A stretch of DNA of 64,000 bases from Alphaproteobacteria bacterium (GTDB lineage: Bacteria; Pseudomonadota; Alphaproteobacteria; Thalassobaculales; Thalassobaculaceae), in assembly GCA_022822665.1 (NCBI GenBank), contig JAJEAR010000005.1, positions 1-64,000 of the forward strand, written 5' to 3'. Below are positions 54,601 to 63,045 of the stretch, piece after piece. The notes under the pieces were generated by a model. That model saw only the letters and a list, made by a program, of their open reading frames with translations. It did no database searches and was not told the DNA's origin. Positions within the stretch are counted from its first letter, which is position 1, and each line of letters begins with the position of its first letter. The translations under genes and the position numbers were made by a program.

Positions 54601-56190
54601 GTGCTCGACGACCTGCTGGACGAAGGGATCGAGACCTTCACGCTCCGGCTGGCCAATCCGGCCGGAGCGAAGCTCGGCGACGGCGAGGCGACCGGGACGA
54701 TCGAGAACAGCGACCCGGTGCCGCAGGCGTGGCTGGCCCGGTTCGGGCGTACGGTGGCGGAACAGGTGCTGGACGCGGTGGAGAACCGCATCGGCGCGGC
54801 GCCGCAGCCGGGGGCGCGGGTAACGCTGACGGGCGAGCAGGTCGGCGGCGCCGAGGACCCGGAGGCGCGCGAGGAGGCGGAGGAGAAAGCGCGTCTGGCG
54901 GCCTATTCGGCCTGGCTGCGCGGCGAGGCGGAGCGCGGGGACGGCGACCGGCAACGCTCGCGGGCGGTGTTGCCTCGCGATCTGCTGACCGGCTCGTCGT
55001 TTGCGCTGACGCAGAAGGCGGACGGGATCGGGGGCGGCGCGGTGTCGCTCTGGGGCCGGGGGGCGGTGTCGCGTTTCGACGGCCGCGAGGCGGATCTCTC
55101 GCTCGACGGCGAAGTGACGGGCGCGCTGCTGGGCGTAGACTGGACGCGCGAGCGCTGGACGGCGGGGCTGATGCTGAGCCACGCCCGCGGCGAGGGCGGC
55201 TACCGGGGCGAGAGTGACGGCCGGGTGTCGGCGACGCTGACCGGGCTCTACCCCTACGGGCGCTACGCACTGAACGAGCGGGTGACCGTGTGGGGCACGG
55301 CCGGCTACGGCGCGGGGATGCTGGTGCTGACGCCGGAAGGCCAGGCGGCGCTGGAGACCGACATGGAGCTCGCGATGGGGGCAGCGGGGCTGCGCGGCGT
55401 CGTGGTCCAGGCGCCGACCGTCGGCGGCCCGGAGCTTGCGGTGAAGACCGGCGCGCTGGCGGTGCGCACCTCTTCCGACGCGGTCCGGGGAGCCCCCGGC
55501 GGCGCGGGCAACCTTGTGGCGGCGACGGCGGACGTGACGCGGCTGCGGCTCGGACTGGCAGGCGCCTGGCGGGGCCTAGGCCTCGGCACGGGGACGCTCG
55601 AGCCCCGGCTCGAGGTGGGGGTGCGCCACGACGGCGGCGACGCAGAGACCGGGTTCGGCCTCGACCTCGGCGGCGGGCTGTCCTGGACGGACCCGGCGAG
55701 CGGGCTGAGTGCGGAGGTGAGCGGGCGCGGTCTGCTGACCCATGAGAGCGCAGGGTTCCGCGAGCGTGGCATCGCGGGCTCGCTGGGCTGGGACCCGGCG
55801 CCGGGCACGTCAAGAGGGCCAAGTCTGACGCTGACCCGGACCATGGGGGTTGCGGCGTCGGGCGGTGTGGACGCGCTGCTCGGCCGGCGCACGCTGGCGG
55901 GGCTGGCGTCCAACGATGGGAACGAGCTCGCGGGCCGGCGGCTCGATCTCAGGCTGGGCTACGGGTTCGGCGTTTTCGGCGACCGCTTCACCGGCACGCC
56001 GAACGTCGGCTTCGGGCTCTCGGGAGCCGGGACGCGCGACTACCGCATCGGCTGGCGGCTGACCTCCGTTTTCCGGGGCGATCCCGGTTTCGAGGTCGCG
56101 CTTGACGCGACGCGCAGGGAGCCCGCGAACGACAACGCCGCCACGCCGGTCGAGGACGGCGCGATGCTGCGCGCGCTCATTCGCTGGTAA
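51601..56190 (+). CDS. SRCR / Calx-beta / FN3 autotransporter adhesin
   Basis: This 1529-aa protein starts at ATG 51601 behind GGAGGA and has a long signal peptide (to about residue 45, GAAAQ). Residues 50-153 form a scavenger-receptor cysteine-rich domain: [49 protein letters not shown]. Next come two nearly identical repeats (about 190-260 and 297-367) of a Calx-beta/cadherin-like type, an FN3 domain (612-708, [20 protein letters not shown]), and a Calx-beta domain (930-1040, [19 protein letters not shown]). The last 370 residues form an autotransporter beta-barrel ending ALIRW with the expected terminal aromatic residue. It is a type V secreted surface protein, most likely for binding host or other surfaces. 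It lies among IS remnants and stays intact, so it is probably under selection. Confidence 0.88.
   Translation: [1529 protein letters not shown]
52171..52700 (+). repeat. Two near-identical 107-codon repeats within the autotransporter gene
   Basis: The segment starting at 52171 (ACGGTGACGCCCG) recurs 321 bases later at 52492 with few changes over about 200 bases, mostly in the second half. The peptide [19 protein letters not shown] is identical in both. The high DNA identity indicates recent duplication or gene conversion, so copy number may vary between strains. Confidence 0.85.
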
Positions 56191-56220
56191 CGGAGCGCTT
56201 CCGGAACAGGGTCCGGCACC

Positions 56221-56487
56221 GTGACCGGCGATCACGATCCGGCGAGGGCGCTGTCGCGGCGGCGGCGCTCGGTGGGCTGCGCGCTGTCGGCGGCGCTCCA
56301 CGTCGGTGTGCCAGAGGCGGATGGCGTTCTGTTCGCGTCGAGATTCAGTGGCGATGCCTGCGTGGCCGCATTCGACCGGGCGTTCGGCAGGCTGAGGGCG
56401 CTCGGCGTCGACGAGCTTGTCCGCAGTGTCGAGTTGCCCGATGCTCTCGACGATTGCGATTTCGCGTTGACGGAACCGTCGGGGTAG
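56221..56487 (+). pseudogene. RES-domain protein, C-terminal fragment
   Basis: A GTG-started frame of 88 codons reads VGVPEADGVLFASRFSGDAC, AAFDRAFGRLRALGV and LPDALDDCDFAL, matching the last part of RES (ADP-ribosylating, NAD-depleting toxin) domains. The N-terminal arginine-containing half is missing, so it should be inactive. It begins 30 bases after the autotransporter stop. Confidence 0.5.
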
Positions 56488-56800
56488 CGAAAACCGGGAA
56501 CGGTTACCCGGGAACGGAAACGGCAATAGCCGGAATCGCGCGATTCTGGAAAATCGTGGGAATTGCGCGGCAGGCGCGGCATGCGCCGTCAGGAATACGG
56601 TCCAATCCGGCGACCATTTGATGACGGATTTGTATCTCGTCTGGAAAACTCCATAATATCGGTAGGTTAGTAGAATTTCCCGCACAACTTTCCGGTAGGA
56701 GCGTTCGGCCGTGCGGTGACCATGATCGGCCCTGGCGTCATTTCTGCGATTGCAGGATCGGCACTGGTAACCGGAAAGCCAGCGCGCTATCAGGCTGCGC
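56488..56800. other. Intergenic, with short repeats
   Basis: About 310 bases have no gene. They hold the palindrome GAATCGCGCGATTC at 56533-56546 and two direct copies of CCGGGAACGG near 56495-56520. These may be borders of a lost element or a regulator site; nothing further can be said. Confidence 0.35.
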
Positions 56801-58109
56801 ATGGGCATCCGCATCAAGGATTTCTGGCCATCATCGGGTGCGGACGTCGCTGGCGACGGGCCTCCGTGGTCGTGGTGCGATCCGGTCTCCTGGAAGTCGC
56901 TGCTCGATCGCGAGCGTGTCCGTGCCGAGGCGGCGGAAGCCCGTGCGGACGCAGCGGAGACGCGCTGCGAGGAGTTGCGCTGGCAGGAGGTGCAGGCCCG
57001 CCACCGCGCGAGCTGTCTGAAGGCGGTTTCCGAGAGCAACCGCGCGAAGCTGCACGCCGCCCGCGAAGAGGTCAGGGAGGTGCGCCGGACGGCGAAGCAG
57101 GCCCTTGGGCTGGAGAAGGAGGTCGCGCGGCTTGGCCGGCTTCTCGCCGAGGCTGGTGTCGACGCGCGCAAGCGGTCCACGGTGATGTCCCTGCGCATGG
57201 AGAACGGGGCCCTGAAGGCCGAGGTGAAGGAGCTGACCGGCAGGGTTGCGGCGCTCGAAGCGCAAAACGACAAGCTTCGTTCGAGCAGGTCGTCGATGTC
57301 GCGGTCGATGTTCGGTCGCAAGAGCGAGAAGGGGTCGCGGGCGTCATCGAAGCGCAGACGCGGCCAGCAGCCCGGCGCTCCCGGCCATGGCCGCACGCCG
57401 CGGCCGGCCCTCAAGGAGACGAAGGAGCGGCTGGATCCACCGAAGGACGCGCATCTGCTCCTGCTGCGGCAAGCCCTACGTCGTCAACGGTTCGCATGAA
57501 TCGGAATTCAACAAGATCGAGATCAAGGCGCACAAGCGGCGGATCATCCGCCGGCGCTGGCGCCCGGATCGTGAGGGCGGCACTCGGGAAGGCCGGCTGT
57601 GGAACGAGTTCGTCGCCCGCTGGCACTACCTCGGATACATGCGCCTGGTCGGAGCGCAGATGCGCTACGCGGTCCATGACCGGAATGGCAAACCGCTGGC
57701 GATTCTCGGCTTCTCGACCGCCGCATGGAGGCTGGCGCCCCGGGACGCTTTCATCGGATGGACGCCGGAGCTGCGCGAAAGGAACCTGCCCCTGGTGATC
57801 GACAACCCGAGGTGCCTGATCCTTTCATGGGCCGCCGTCCCGAACTTCGGGTCGCACATCCTCTCGCTCGTCCGCAGGCGGCTGCCCGCGGACTGGACCG
57901 CGCGGTTTGGCACCACGTCCGTGCTCTGCGAGACATTCGTGGAGGTACCGCGCCACAGCGGCGGCGTCTACCGGGCCTCCGGCTGGACCCGTGTCGGAAC
58001 AACCAAGGGGCGTGGCCGCTAAGACACGCACAACAAGACCGACAAGCCAAAGAAGGAAATCTGGCTCTGCCCGCTCCGGAGGGACTGGAAGCGGACGCTC
58101 AACCGCTGA
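56801..58109 (+). pseudogene. Chimeric IS66-type N-terminus and DUF4338 remnant
   Basis: From ATG 56801 a 232-codon frame encodes a coiled coil and the IS66 linker (SMFGRKSEKGSRASSKRRRG, GAPGHGRTPRPALKETKERL). The frame then shifts by one near 57450: the zinc-finger part CSCCGKPYVVNGSHESEFNK continues in a second frame. From about 57580 the sequence becomes a DUF4338/DruA-like C-terminus (LWNEFVARWHYLGYMRLVGA, VPNFGSHILSLVRRRLP). A TAA at 58020-58022 replaces the usual Tyr after GRGR, and the rest (KKEIWLCPLRRDWKRTLNR) runs to 58109. Two partial genes have been joined and then decayed. Confidence 0.7.
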
Positions 58110-58926
58110 GCCCTGCGACCGGAAGACCGCCCACAGGCACCGGCAGCCGCACGAAGATAACGATGCCTTCGCGACGAAAGACGGGACAGGTACACCGACG
58201 CAAACAACGCCGGCGCGCACTACAGGACAGCAACCAAGGGTGGCGGTCAGAGCCCGTGCCTGCGGCTCCAGGACGAGACCGCAACCAATGCCGCAAACCC
58301 CGGATGGCACGAATGCCTGTTCCGCCTCGGCGCGCTCTCGTCGCAGCGGTTCAGCAAATGGTTCCCGGTGACGCTGGAACTCCGCCGGAAACGACAGCAC
58401 GTCACCGCACAACCGATCTTACACCGAATGTAGTGCCTAGATGGAAATGGAGACCAGCCAGGATCAAAAACTTACGCGAATCAACCGTCGAAGTCAGGAC
58501 CGTGTCAACCAACCGACAAGCCGGACGGGAGGGGACCGGAGGCGGGTGACCTCCGGTCTTCGACCGGTTCGCACCCCATCGTCAACAAGGCCCCGGAATA
58601 CCCGCGGCCTGTCCGTGAGGTTGGTCGTGGTCCGGATGTCGATGTCGCCGCCGGATTCCCCGCCGGTTCCGCCCGGGTCCTTCGCGTCTGTTCCGGACCA
58701 TGAAGGACGAAGCCTTCCGCGCTCGCGCAGAATCCGCGCATGCTGGCGAGCGGACCACTGTTCGCCCGCCCGAATTCCCACCGTGCGCGCCGCGGTTCCC
58801 GTCGCTCCCCGGGAACGGCTTGCTGCAATGGTGGCGCCGGCCCGGCTGTCCGGGGCCCGGCACCGGTCGCGAAGACGGACTTGCGTCCCTGCTTGCCGCC
58901 GTGCGCGCGCTGATGCACATTGGGGG
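58110..58926. other. Gene-poor right edge of the mobile region
   Basis: About 820 bases show no supportable gene. A short protein-like stretch near 58312-58430 (LGALSSQRFSKWFPVTLELR) might be a transposase scrap, but it is unassigned. The rest is long open frames of low information in GC-rich DNA. Confidence 0.35.
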
Positions 58927-58953
58927 ATGGAATCAGGAGCGGGCGGGACCGGG

Positions 58954-59139
58954 ATGTATGGCAGCGTGCTTGGACGATTGCGGGCGGCTGCGATCTCCAT
59001 CGTGGTGATGGCGTTCATCTTCGTCTCACTGTTCCTGCTGCTCGGTCTCGAAATGTCATCGCCCTACACGCGCGACAGCCCGGACTGTTCGGTCTGGTGC
59101 GTTCTGGAAGGCAAGGTCCGGAACCTCTTCGGAGGATGA
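58954..59139 (+). CDS. Small single-span membrane protein, 61 aa
   Basis: The protein has one strong membrane helix (AAISIVVMAFIFVSLFLLLG) followed by a short polar tail with two cysteines (DSPDCSVWCVLEG). An ATG at 58927 is another possible start. Its stop overlaps an in-frame ATG for the radical SAM gene, so the two are probably translated together. I do not recognise the family. Confidence 0.5.
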   Translation: MYGSVLGRLRAAAISIVVMAFIFVSLFLLLGLEMSSPYTRDSPDCSVWCVLEGKVRNLFGG

Positions 59140-59162
59140 CGGTGCAGGTTGTTGGAGCGGGC

Positions 59163-60128
59163 ATGTCGACACGTCGCGGCTCGTGCACGAACCGGAAGTT
59201 CCAGGATCCGCAGCGCACGGCGTGCGGCTCGGAACGGGCGGTCGTCCCGTTCCGGAACCTCGATACCCTGTGGGTGAACACCGGGACCCTGTGCAACATC
59301 GAGTGCGCCAACTGCTACATCGAATCGTCACCGCGCAATGACCGGCTCTCCTACATCGCCGCCGGCGAGGTCTCGGCCTACCTCGACGAGATCGAGAACT
59401 CCCGCATGGGAACCCGTCTGATCGGGTTTACCGGCGGCGAGCCGTTCATGAACCCGCATTTCATCACCATGCTCGACGACACGCTGGGACGCGGGTTCCA
59501 GGCGCTGGTGCTGACCAACGCCATGAAGCCGATGTGGAACCGGCGCGACGCGCTTGCCGGGCTGCGCCATCGCCATGCGGCCAGGCTGCAGCTGCGGGTC
59601 TCGATCGATCACCACTCCCGCGAGCTGCACGAGACCGAGCGTGGTCCGGGGACCTGGACCCCGATGCTGAGGGGACTCCACTGGTTGCAGGAGCAGGGCT
59701 TCGAGCCGACCGTTGCCGGGCGCGTGCCCGATGACGAAGCGGAAGCGGAACTGCGTGACGGCTACGCGGCGCTCTTTTCCGACGAGGGTCTCGCGATCGA
59801 TGCGCGGGACCCGGCCCGGCTCGTGCTGTTCCCGGAGATGGACGAGACCAGGGACGTCCCGGAGATCACCCGGCAGTGCTGGGACCTGCTGTCGGTCCGG
59901 CCCGAGGACCAGATGTGCGCGACCGCGCGCATGGTGGTGAAGCGCCGGGGCAGCCCCCGGCCGGTGGTGGTCGCCTGCACCCTGCTGCCGCATGATCCGC
60001 GGTTCGAGCTGGGAGCGACCCTTGCCGAGGCCCGGCGCCCGGTCCGGCTCAATCATCCTCACTGCGCGCGGTTCTGCGTGCTGGGCGGCGCGTCCTGCAG
60101 CGCCGGGTTTGACCGATCCGAGGCCTGA
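59163..60128 (+). CDS. Radical SAM protein
   Basis: This 321-aa protein carries the [4Fe-4S] motif CNIECANC (CX3CX2C), then GFTGGEPFMNPHF (the GGEP motif), and a cysteine-rich C-terminus (HCARFCVLGGASCSAG) that could hold an auxiliary cluster. The start at ATG 59163 has TTGGAG five bases upstream; an ATG at 59136 overlaps the previous stop. The reaction is unknown. The neighbour peptide is membrane-bound, so the usual peptide-modifying role is only one option. Confidence 0.82.
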   Translation: MSTRRGSCTNRKFQDPQRTACGSERAVVPFRNLDTLWVNTGTLCNIECANCYIESSPRNDRLSYIAAGEVSAYLDEIENSRMGTRLIGFTGGEPFMNPHFITMLDDTLGRGFQALVLTNAMKPMWNRRDALAGLRHRHAARLQLRVSIDHHSRELHETERGPGTWTPMLRGLHWLQEQGFEPTVAGRVPDDEAEAELRDGYAALFSDEGLAIDARDPARLVLFPEMDETRDVPEITRQCWDLLSVRPEDQMCATARMVVKRRGSPRPVVVACTLLPHDPRFELGATLAEARRPVRLNHPHCARFCVLGGASCSAGFDRSEA

Positions 60129-60344
60129 TTCCGGCAGCCCGCGTCTGGAAATCCGCTCGCAACGTCCCCATCTGACAAATCTGCTGTCGGACCGACGTCG
60201 TGTCCCGGCGGTGGCAGGAGGACCGTCGGGCAGGTACATGGACTTTCTCGGTGCAGCAGCATCTGCCGGGGGTGGATGTCAGGATCTGCCATCGGCGCCA
60301 AACGGGACCGGTGCGACCGGTCTGCCCGCACTTCGAGTTGCCCG

Positions 60345-61316
60345 ATGACCGCAATCATGCTCGGCCTGGCGGGGCTGGTCGTTCTGATATTCGGTGCCGA
60401 CCTCATGATCCGGGGCGCCATCGCGGTCGCGCGAGGTCTCGGCATCAGTCCGCACGTGATCGGCCTGACCGTCATCGCGCTTGGAACCTCGGCTCCCGAA
60501 CTGGTGGTCAGTCTCAAGGCGGCCATGATCGGTTCGCCGGGGATTGCGGTCGGCAACGTGGTCGGCAGCAACATCTCCAACATCCTGCTGATGATCGGAA
60601 CCGTGGGCGTGATCTGCCCGTTCCTGACCGACGGCCGGTCGCTGAGACGAGACTGCGGCGTGCTGGCCGGCGCGACCGTGATATTCGTGCTGCTCGGGCA
60701 GAACGGCGTGATCGAGATATGGCAGGGACTGCTGATGCTGGTCCTGCTCGCGTCCTATCTTTACTACTGCTACTGGAGCGAACGTCGCTCGAGGGCCGGG
60801 AACGGCAGGGCGGAAACCGGGCAGATCGGCCGTCATTCCGGCCAGCTGGGTTCGTGGTTGCGGGTGGTGGGCGGCATTGTCGCCGTGATCGGCGGGGCCC
60901 AGATGCTGGTGATGGGGGCCGTCGATATCGCCGCCCAGCTGGGCGTCTCGGAGACGGTGATCGGCATCACCATGGTCGCGCTCGGAACCTCGGTCCCGGA
61001 GCTTGCCACCACGGCCTCGGCCGCCTTTCGCCGGCACACCGATGTCGCGCTCGGCAACATTATCGGCAGCAACATCATCAACACGCTCGGTATCGTCGGC
61101 GTGGTGGCATCGGTGGGTCCGCTGACGGTCACGCCCGAACTGGTGCGGGTCGACCTGTGGGTGATGGCGGCCATCACCTTCGTCTTCATCGCCTCTGCAC
61201 TGATGCTGCGCGCCCTGGTCCGCCCGCTCGCGGTCGCCTTCTTCTTCACCTACGTCATCTTCGTGACGCTCCAGTTCTATCCGGCCGGGTCGCTGCTGGC
61301 TTCCGTCCTCCCCTGA
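60345..61316 (+). CDS. Calcium/sodium antiporter (CaCA, YrbG-like)
   Basis: This 323-aa membrane protein has the two alpha repeats of the cation/Ca2+ exchanger family: GTSAPELVVS with GNVVGSNISNIL, and GTSVPELATT with GNIIGSNIINTLG. About ten helices are expected. It exchanges Na+ (or H+) for Ca2+ at the inner membrane. The ATG at 60345 has only a weak site. Its 3' end overlaps the convergent folB gene by 40 bases. Confidence 0.93.
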   Translation: MTAIMLGLAGLVVLIFGADLMIRGAIAVARGLGISPHVIGLTVIALGTSAPELVVSLKAAMIGSPGIAVGNVVGSNISNILLMIGTVGVICPFLTDGRSLRRDCGVLAGATVIFVLLGQNGVIEIWQGLLMLVLLASYLYYCYWSERRSRAGNGRAETGQIGRHSGQLGSWLRVVGGIVAVIGGAQMLVMGAVDIAAQLGVSETVIGITMVALGTSVPELATTASAAFRRHTDVALGNIIGSNIINTLGIVGVVASVGPLTVTPELVRVDLWVMAAITFVFIASALMLRALVRPLAVAFFFTYVIFVTLQFYPAGSLLASVLP

Positions 61317-61675
61317 GTGCCGCGCGCAAACCGCATCTCGACCCCGACGGCCGCGCAATCGGAATAGACGTCCGGCTTGCGCGTGGTGACCCGGCCCGAG
61401 CGGACCTCGCTGCGCGCGAGAAGCAGCCCGATGATGCCCCGGCAGAAGGTCTCCTGCAGGTTGAACCTGCGCGAGGCGGCGAGCACCCCGATCTCCCGGC
61501 GCAGGAAGTCGTAGTCGAGTGCCGCCTCGATGCTGTCGGTCTCGGGCGCGGGGCCGATCTCGATCTCGACGGAGACCAGCACGCGTTGCGGCGCCGCCCG
61601 CTCGAAGTCGTGGATCCCGATCTCGACGTCGAGCGCGAAGTCCTCGAGCAGGAGCCGGGTACTGATGTCGGTCAC
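61277..61675 (-). CDS. folB: Dihydroneopterin aldolase
   Basis: This 132-aa protein matches FolB: [20 protein letters not shown] (with the pterin-site Glu), [12 protein letters not shown], and the later [16 protein letters not shown]. It converts dihydroneopterin to 6-hydroxymethyl-dihydropterin in folate synthesis. It starts with a GTG that overlaps the SDR stop (GTGA), so both come from one transcript. Confidence 0.9.
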   Translation of the reverse strand: [132 protein letters not shown]

Positions 61676-62463
61676 GGCGCGTCCGCCGACGGTTCCGGTT
61701 CGAGAAACGCGACGTCGCGCGGCAGCCGCTGCAGCATCTGGCCGCCGTCCACGGCGATGACCTGGCCGGTCAGCGACGGGGTCGCGAGAATGAACCGCAG
61801 GGTGCTGATGATGTCGTCGACGCGCGAGACCCGGCCGAGCGGGCTCATCCTGAGCCCGGCCTCGAAGCTCTGCTGACCCTGGTTGCCGCTCTCCAGCGTG
61901 ATGCCCGGAGCGATGGCGTTCACCCTGACCCGGGGAGCGGATGCCATGGCAAGCGCGAGCGTCGCGCCGTGCAGGCCGGCCTTGCTGACGGTGTAGGAGA
62001 GGTAGTCGGGATTGATGGCGAGCACCTTGTTGTCGAGCATGTTCACGATGCACCCGGTCCCGTCTTCCGCCACGCAGTCGACGAAGGCCTGGCAGAGCAG
62101 CAGCGGAGCCCGCAGGTTGACCGCGAAGTGAAGATCGAGTGCTTCCGCCGTCAGCGAGCCCAGCCGGTCGTAGGCAAACATCGAGGCATTGTTGACCAGG
62201 GCTGCGAGCGGCGGTGCCTGTGCCGCAACCCTGGGAACCAGCGCGCCGGCTGCTTCCGGATCGCCCAGGTCGGCCGAGACCAGCATGCCGTCCCCGCCGC
62301 CACGGCGGATATCGGCCAGCACCGAGCGCGCGTCCTCGCTTGAGCGGTTGTAGTGCACGGCCACGAACCAGCCGTCTGCCGCCAGCGCGCGGGCCATCGC
62401 CGCGCCGATCCGCCGTGCGGCGCCGGTGATCAGCACCGACTGGGTGTGCGGCGGTGACGCCAT
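61672..62463 (-). CDS. SDR oxidoreductase, pteridine-reductase-like
   Basis: This 263-aa SDR has TGAARRIGAAMARALAADGW, HYNRSSEDA (the NADPH-preferring RRI...NRS pattern of pteridine reductases and FolM), NNASMFAYDRLG, and YTVSK for the catalytic Tyr-Lys. The Asp in MLDNKVLAINPDYLSY replaces the usual Ser, also as in the pteridine-reductase group. Being coupled to folB supports a pterin substrate. ATG 62463 has GGAG upstream; a GTG six bases earlier is less likely. Confidence 0.87.
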   Translation of the reverse strand: MASPPHTQSVLITGAARRIGAAMARALAADGWFVAVHYNRSSEDARSVLADIRRGGGDGMLVSADLGDPEAAGALVPRVAAQAPPLAALVNNASMFAYDRLGSLTAEALDLHFAVNLRAPLLLCQAFVDCVAEDGTGCIVNMLDNKVLAINPDYLSYTVSKAGLHGATLALAMASAPRVRVNAIAPGITLESGNQGQQSFEAGLRMSPLGRVSRVDDIISTLRFILATPSLTGQVIAVDGGQMLQRLPRDVAFLEPEPSADAP

Positions 62464-62556
62464 GGCCACGCTCCGGTGGTGGGTTCATGACCGGGACCGG
62501 CGGTCCGGACCGGCCCGGGGCGGGTGGCGGATACTAGGCGAGCCAGGGATGAGCCT

Positions 62557-63045
62557 TCAAGCGACGCCTGCGGGGCGGCGAATGCCGATGACGCGCCCGC
62601 ACTGTTCCGGCCGGGGCTGTGCCGCGTCCGCGTCCGCGAGTTCACCGATCGCCGCCAGCTGGGGTGCGGGGAAGGGCGCCGAGCGCCGCTCGTCCAGGGA
62701 TACATGGACCGCGAGCAGTTCGGCCGTGGCCGCCAGCCAGCCATCCTGTTCGTGACGCATGGCGTGGAACAGGTGCAGGCGCTTGCCGTCGGCATCCAGC
62801 AGCCGGGTCGCAAACCGCACCGTGTCGTTCTCCGCGACCTCGCGCAGGTAGGCCACGTGGGATTCGAGGACGAAGATCGAGTGGTTGCTGCGCTGGCGGT
62901 ATGCCAGCCCAAGGTCGAGATGGTCGAGCAGTGCGTCCGTGGCCTTGTCGAAGGCGACGGCATAGTACCCGACGTTGAGGTGACCGTTGTAGTCGATCCA
63001 CTCGGCGGGAATGCGCAGGCGGTGGCCGGGAATGGGAGGGGTCAT
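62557..63045 (-). CDS. Hotdog acyl-CoA thioesterase (4HBT-like)
   Basis: This 162-aa protein reads PAEWIDYNGHLNVGYYAVAF, with the Asp of 4-hydroxybenzoyl-CoA-thioesterase-like hotdogs, then VLESHVAYLREVAENDTVRF. It resembles the betainyl-CoA thioesterases of carnitine catabolism, but the other carnitine genes are not here. It precedes uvrC divergently, separated by about 320 bases. Confidence 0.83.
   Translation of the reverse strand: MTPPIPGHRLRIPAEWIDYNGHLNVGYYAVAFDKATDALLDHLDLGLAYRQRSNHSIFVLESHVAYLREVAENDTVRFATRLLDADGKRLHLFHAMRHEQDGWLAATAELLAVHVSLDERRSAPFPAPQLAAIGELADADAAQPRPEQCGRVIGIRRPAGVA

Noticed and set aside
53572..55822. Long minus-strand frames under the autotransporter gene
   Set aside because: Arginine- and alanine-rich shadows of the repetitive, GC-rich passenger and barrel coding sequence.
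56801..58109. A Druantia anti-phage defence system
   Set aside because: Only a decayed DUF4338 segment joined to an IS66-type piece is present; no other Druantia genes are near, and DUF4338 is common in transposon-like genes.
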